Assembly (NCBI RefSeq): GCF_020217185.1
Contig: NZ_JAIWNX010000284.1
Coordinates: forward strand, 1 to 10,000
Origin: Asticcacaulis sp.
GTDB lineage: Bacteria; Pseudomonadota; Alphaproteobacteria; Caulobacterales; Caulobacteraceae
DNA: 10,000 nt
Direction of reading: 5' to 3'
The position numbers and the translations under genes are program-made. Shown here piece after piece: positions 6,655 through 10,000 of the stretch. The notes beneath the pieces are model-generated. The model was not told the origin of the DNA, did not search any database, and worked only from the letters and a program-made list of their open reading frames with translations. Each line of letters starts with the position of its first letter. Positions within the stretch are counted from its first letter, which is position 1.

Positions 6655-8442
6655 CTACTTCAACTCCGGAAACCCGTGCTCACGCAGGAAAGCCTTGGTG
6701 GCTTCGACGTCTGGCCCGGCGATCAGCCCCAGTTGCAGAGCCCCCAGCCACAGCACCAGCGCCGTCAGGACCGCCGTCGCGATCTGCCACGGGCGCGCCG
6801 GATGGAAGCGCGCGGCCTTGCGGATCGAGGCCGGATTGACACCGTAAGAGCCGGTTTCCAGCGCAAAGGCCATTTCGAACCCGTCCTGAAAACGCTCATC
6901 CGGATTGGGAGCCAGAGACTGAAGGATAATGCTTTCCAGCCAGCCCGGCGCGTCATGGCGTTTGTGGGTCAGAAGATCCGGACGTTTCAGCGTCGGCTTG
7001 GTGAAGGGCTCGCTTTCGCCATAGGGGAAGGTGCCGCCGGTGAACAGGCGGTGCAGGGTGACCCCCAGCGCGAAGATGTCTGACCGCTCATCCCCCCACT
7101 GACCATCGAACAGCTCCGGGGCCATGTAGTTATTGGTGCCGGGGGGCAGGACGCCGGTCTTTTCGTCGAGCGCGGGCAGGCGCGCAAAGCCCAGATCGAC
7201 CAGTTTCAGCCCGCCGTCTTTGAGCAGAATCACATTGTCGGGTTTGACGTCACGATGGATGACGCCCGCCCGGTGCAGCGAGCCCAGCGCCTTGGCCAGC
7301 TTGGTGGCGATGTCGATGCCTTCGCTCAGGCCAATCGCCGGTTTGCGCGACAGGCGTTTTTCCAGCGTTTCTCCCTCATAGAAGGGTTGCGCTACATAGA
7401 GGCAGGTCTGGCGCTTGGGCGGCAGTTGCAGGACCGACCCGATCCACATGTGCTGCACGCGGCTGGCCACCCAGGTTTCGCGCACGAAAGCCTGCCGCGC
7501 CAGGGTTTCGGCCCCCAGATTGTGCGGCTTGGGGAATTTGAGCACCACGGTCGAAAGTGGCCCGGTGGCCGACAGGTCGCGCGCCTTGAACACGCGGCTG
7601 TACATGCCGTCGGCCAGCATGACCTCCAGCCGGAAGTCGTCGATGGTTTCGCCCACCTCTGGCGGTTCGCGCATCGGCAGGCGCGAAATGGCCGCGTCGA
7701 GGTCCTTGACGGTGGCGGGGGGCAGTTCGAAAATGTCGATGATCAGCACGGTGGCATTGTCATCGCCGCCATTGTGGATGGCCATATCGACCAGCTTTTG
7801 CGCCGTATCATCGGCCGACAGCCGTTCGGACAGGATGGCGTTGATCTGGGCTTCCGGCACCTTGCCGTGCATCCCGTCGGAACACAGCAACAGCCGGTCG
7901 TGCGGGAAGATGTCGTGGATGCGATAGTCGATGCGCACCACCTCTTCGAAGCCGATGGCGCGGGTGAGGTAGGGCGAATCCTCGCCGCCTTCGGGCTTGT
8001 GATCCTGCGTCATCTGACCCAGATAGCCCTCGCGCCAGCGGTAAAGCCGCGTGTCACCGACGTGGAAGGAGTGCAGGCGGTTGCCCTTGATCACCACACC
8101 GGTGAAGGCGCAACTCATGCCGCGGACGTTTTCGTCCTTCTGCCCCTGACGGTGGAGCCAGTAGTTGATGCTTTCCAGCGCCCGCCCGGCGGTCTTTTGG
8201 GGTGACAGGGCCTCGGTCTGGCTGAGATAGTCGTCGATGAAGGAACGCACGCTCAGTTCGGCAGCGACGCGCCCGCCCTTGCGCCCGCCAACCCCATCAG
8301 CCAGTGCCGCCACCAGCCCGTGATGCGACCCGTCATCAGCCAGACACGAGGCCGCAAAGTCCTGATTGTCCTCGCGGCGGCCGATATGGCTGGCGAACCC
8401 GACGGCGGCCTTGAGACGGGTGGCGGTAGGCAGGCTGGCCAT
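6655..8442 (-). CDS. Bifunctional PP2C phosphatase / Ser-Thr protein kinase, tail-anchored
   Basis: This 595-residue protein fuses two opposing activities. The PP2C domain (about 12-240) has metal-binding REDNQD (D25, D28), ADGVGG (D49, G50), GDTRLY (129-134), CSDGMHG (187-193) and GGDDNAT (225-231). The kinase domain (about 268-530) has a degenerate glycine loop LADGMYSRVF (276-285), ATP-binding K302, a possible helix-C glutamate E322, HRDVKPDN (396-403), DLG for DFG at 416-418, GTNNYMAPE at 435-443 and SDIFALG (454-460). A single helix at about 553-575 leaves a short tail outside the cytoplasm, so both domains face the cytoplasm. ATG 8442 has AGGA (complement of 8449-8452) six bases upstream; extension to 8649 would run through a palindromic repeat. 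Similar fusions occur near nitrate-assimilation genes in other proteobacteria, but none are visible here. The targets are unknown. Confidence 0.93.
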   Translation of the reverse strand: MASLPTATRLKAAVGFASHIGRREDNQDFAASCLADDGSHHGLVAALADGVGGRKGGRVAAELSVRSFIDDYLSQTEALSPQKTAGRALESINYWLHRQGQKDENVRGMSCAFTGVVIKGNRLHSFHVGDTRLYRWREGYLGQMTQDHKPEGGEDSPYLTRAIGFEEVVRIDYRIHDIFPHDRLLLCSDGMHGKVPEAQINAILSERLSADDTAQKLVDMAIHNGGDDNATVLIIDIFELPPATVKDLDAAISRLPMREPPEVGETIDDFRLEVMLADGMYSRVFKARDLSATGPLSTVVLKFPKPHNLGAETLARQAFVRETWVASRVQHMWIGSVLQLPPKRQTCLYVAQPFYEGETLEKRLSRKPAIGLSEGIDIATKLAKALGSLHRAGVIHRDVKPDNVILLKDGGLKLVDLGFARLPALDEKTGVLPPGTNNYMAPELFDGQWGDERSDIFALGVTLHRLFTGGTFPYGESEPFTKPTLKRPDLLTHKRHDAPGWLESIILQSLAPNPDERFQDGFEMAFALETGSYGVNPASIRKAARFHPARPWQIATAVLTALVLWLGALQLGLIAGPDVEATKAFLREHGFPELK

Positions 8443-8608
8443 GCAGTGTCCTGTGCTTCGGACGCTCTCTGTGCCTGCGCCCGCGTGGGCCGGTATGCAA
8501 GACGTCCATCCTTCTGTCACAGAACGATAAAACGAAAGAACGCGGAAACGCAAAGCCAAAGCGCAGGACCGCGGCGGACAGCCCGTCGCTGTGATATTTA
8601 AACCTAAA

Positions 8609-8654
8609 GCCTCATGCCGAAAAGTGGACACCACTTTTCGGAAAAACATGAGGC
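8609..8654. repeat. Two-tier palindrome (interspersed repeat unit)
   Basis: The inner arms CCGAAAAGTGG (8617-8627) and CCACTTTTCGG (8631-8641) match perfectly over 11 bases around the loop ACA. The outer arms GCCTCATG (8609-8616) and CATGAGGC (8647-8654) match perfectly over eight bases, with AAAAA (8642-8646) unpaired on one side. From memory, the CCGAAAAGTGG/CCACTTTTCGG core recurs in intergenic repeats of many alphaproteobacteria (RIME-like or similar mosaic elements). It lies between the phosphatase-kinase gene and apaG and reads as a mobile-type or structural repeat rather than a gene. On the apaG strand the T-run comes before the stem, so it is not a standard terminator. Confidence 0.75.
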
Positions 8655-8663
8655 GTCAGAAAT

Positions 8664-8710
8664 AATTAGAGCCGTTTGGCGGCTCAACTTAGCCGACGAA
8701 TGCTCTAATT
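8664..8710. repeat. Second inverted repeat, overlapping the end of apaG
   Basis: AATTAGAGC (8664-8672) and GCTCTAATT (8702-8710) form perfect nine-base arms. The 29-base interior can form GAGCC/GGCTC (8669-8673 with 8681-8685) or GGCT/AGCC (8681-8684 with 8691-8694), so branched or alternative folds are possible. The right arm contains the apaG stop codon (complement of 8705-8707). It lies ten bases from the palindrome at 8609-8654, so the two are probably one composite repeat of about 100 bases that inserted up to the end of apaG. Confidence 0.65.
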
Positions 8711-9103
8711 CAGTGTCCGCTTCGACAGGGTGGCATCCAGCGAGAACAGCGGCACCTGTATGGTCAGCCATTCGCCCTCATCCGTCACGCACATATAATG
8801 CCCGCCCATCGTACCGGAGTCCGTATCCAGCGGACAGCTAGACGCATAGCTGTAGCTATCCCCCGGACGAATGCGCGGGGTTTCGCCGACCACGCCTTCG
8901 CCATCGACCGTCTGCACGCGGCCCAGCGCATCGGTGATGCGCCAGTGTCGCGTCCTGAGCTGAAGGGCGCGGTTGGAGGCATTGGCAATGGTGATGTGAT
9001 AGGTCCACAGCCATTTATGGGCGCGGATGGCGTCGTCATTGCGCGGAATGAACTGAACGCGGACGCTGACAGTCACGCCGTCGGTGGTGGCGGTATAGAT
9101 CAT
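8705..9103 (-). CDS. apaG: ApaG domain protein
   Basis: This 132-residue cytoplasmic protein has a single ApaG (DUF525) beta-sandwich of the fibronectin type III kind. Matching blocks are WTYHITIANAS (33-43), LQLRTRHWRITDALGR (47-62), GEGVVGETPRIRPGDSYSY (68-86) and GTMGGHYMC (97-105). The length matches the family (about 125-130). In E. coli apaG lies with apaH and ksgA and the gene is linked to cobalt and magnesium sensitivity; the molecular role is not settled, and phosphate or pyrophosphate binding has been proposed. Here it stands alone, divergent from dcd. The start ATG 9103 has no clear ribosome-binding site. The final codons and stop lie in an inverted repeat, so the C-terminal residues SKRTLN may be recent additions by the repeat. 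Confidence 0.93.
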   Translation of the reverse strand: MIYTATTDGVTVSVRVQFIPRNDDAIRAHKWLWTYHITIANASNRALQLRTRHWRITDALGRVQTVDGEGVVGETPRIRPGDSYSYASSCPLDTDSGTMGGHYMCVTDEGEWLTIQVPLFSLDATLSKRTLN

Positions 9104-9208
9104 GGGCGCAGAATAGGGCGCTTCGCGGGCTGTGTCAGTTTTTCTTTGCGCATTGTGTTTGAGCCGCTTAAATGCACCTCCCCTGCATTAAGAAAGTTGC
9201 GATTCCTG

Positions 9209-10000
9209 ATGACCGTTTCCGGTATTCTGCCGCTGCAATCCATCCGCGAACTGGTTGATCAGAGCGCCATTATGAGCGCCTCAACGCTCGATGCCGACCA
9301 GATTCAGCCGGCGTCGATCGACCTGCGGCTTGGGGCACGGGCCTGGCGTGTGCGCGCCTCCTACCTGCCGCGCGGCAAGCGGGTGATGGACCGCCTGCCC
9401 GACGTCATGATGCACGAAATGGACCTGACGCGGGGCGCGGTGTTCGAATCGGGTTGCGTCTATATCGCTGAGTTGCAGGAGTTTTTAAGCCTGCCCGCCG
9501 GCGTGTCGGCGCGCGCCAACCCCAAAAGCTCGACCGGGCGCGTCGATGTCTTCGTGCGTCTGCTGTCGGATTTCGGCGACCTGTTTGACGATGTGCGCGA
9601 AGGTTATAAGGGCCCCATCTATGTCGAAATCGCACCGCAGACCTTTTCGGTGCTGGCCCGCACGGGCACGCGCTTGAACCAGTTGCGCCTCAAAACTGGT
9701 GAGGTGCCCAAGCTCTACACGGCCGATTGCGGCGTGGACCTGATGACCGGCGATCTGGTCGGCTATCGGGCGCGGCGTCACGCCGGGGTCATCGACCTCG
9801 ATCACGTCGATGGCCACAATCCGCGCGACTTCTGGGAGCCGCTTTATCAGAACAAGGGGCAGTTGCTGCTCGATCCGGGCGAATTCTATATCCTCGCCTC
9901 GCAAACCGATGTGGTCATCCCGGTGACCGAAGCCGCCGAAATGCTGCCCATCGACCCCAGCGTCGGTGAATTCCGCGTCCACTATGCCGGTTTCTTCGAT
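9209..10000 (+). CDS. dcd: 2'-deoxycytidine 5'-triphosphate deaminase (partial, runs off the end)
   Basis: The window holds the first 264 codons, starting at ATG 9209. The family converts dCTP to dUTP (plus ammonia), feeding thymidylate synthesis in the cytoplasm. The N-terminal half shows QIQPASIDLRLG (31-42), ARANPKSSTGR (101-111, with the active-site serine and arginine) and GPIYVEI (135-141), whose E140 matches the catalytic glutamate of Dcd. The protein is already longer than E. coli Dcd (about 193 residues). The final visible segment VGEFRVHYAGFFD restarts a similar pattern, as in the long alphaproteobacterial form (PF06559, about 360 residues) with two Dcd-like domains. Only AAGAAAG near 9190 could act as a ribosome-binding site. 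The gene is divergent from apaG across 105 bases. Confidence 0.92.
   Translation, partial: MTVSGILPLQSIRELVDQSAIMSASTLDADQIQPASIDLRLGARAWRVRASYLPRGKRVMDRLPDVMMHEMDLTRGAVFESGCVYIAELQEFLSLPAGVSARANPKSSTGRVDVFVRLLSDFGDLFDDVREGYKGPIYVEIAPQTFSVLARTGTRLNQLRLKTGEVPKLYTADCGVDLMTGDLVGYRARRHAGVIDLDHVDGHNPRDFWEPLYQNKGQLLLDPGEFYILASQTDVVIPVTEAAEMLPIDPSVGEFRVHYAGFFD

Noticed and set aside
7255..8205. Open frame of 316 codons on the plus strand opposite the phosphatase-kinase gene
   Set aside because: Antisense to strongly conserved catalytic motifs; its protein is low-complexity with no family character.
8443..8649. N-terminal extension of the phosphatase-kinase gene to an ATG at 8649
   Set aside because: The extension runs through the palindromic repeat, has no conserved sequence, and the ATG at 8442 has a good AGGA site and begins right before the PP2C domain.
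8609..8654. Intrinsic terminator for apaG
   Set aside because: On the apaG strand the T-run precedes the stem instead of following it, and the element looks more like an interspersed repeat.
9146..9174. Possible promoter for dcd: TTGCGC, 17-base spacer, TAAATG
   Set aside because: The -10 match is only three of six bases, and similar weak matches occur by chance; the 105-base divergent gap must hold promoters, but I cannot place them.

Overview
This is a GC-rich, densely coded window that reads as chromosomal DNA of an alphaproteobacterium. The best guess is Caulobacterales (Asticcacaulis or a close relative). That guess rests on protein style and on the gene set: tlpA facing argH, then a small LptM-like lipoprotein, lysA and a DUF4175-like membrane protein, plus the long two-domain type of dCTP deaminase. 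No database was searched. I see no tRNA, rRNA, CRISPR array, insertion sequence or prophage gene.

Layout. (1) 1-1750, + strand: the last 35 codons of a 3-hydroxybutyryl-CoA dehydrogenase, a small four-helix membrane protein, and a DUF418 membrane protein joined to it by an ATGA overlap. (2) 1782-2474, - strand: a membrane-anchored TlpA-type thioredoxin with an intact WCAPC active site. It converges on the DUF418 gene across a 31-base gap that holds a hairpin. (3) 2473-6640, + strand: argH, an LptM-like lipoprotein (ATGA overlap), lysA after a stem-loop-rich gap, a short protein matching only the N-terminal part of the DUF4175/TIGR02302 family, and a small nuclease of the staphylococcal nuclease fold that is probably a lipoprotein. 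(4) 6655-8442, - strand: a fused PP2C phosphatase and Ser/Thr kinase with a C-terminal membrane helix. (5) 8705-9103, - strand: apaG, whose stop codon lies inside a large nested palindromic repeat at 8609-8710. (6) From 9209, + strand, running off the end: dCTP deaminase.

How the genes fit together. The central block combines the last step of arginine synthesis (ArgH), the last step of lysine synthesis (LysA) and an outer-membrane assembly lipoprotein (LptM). TlpA faces them and probably supplies reductant to periplasmic or cytochrome-oxidase maturation. The rest are housekeeping or signalling genes with no obvious shared pathway.

Most of the window is ordinary. The points worth a second look are the divergent tlpA/argH pair whose start codons overlap as CATG, each with its ribosome-binding site inside the other gene; the truncated DUF4175 protein; the nuclease, whose lipoprotein signal makes sense only with a CTG start; the nested palindrome after apaG; and the phosphatase-kinase fusion. 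I found no convincing new multi-gene system.
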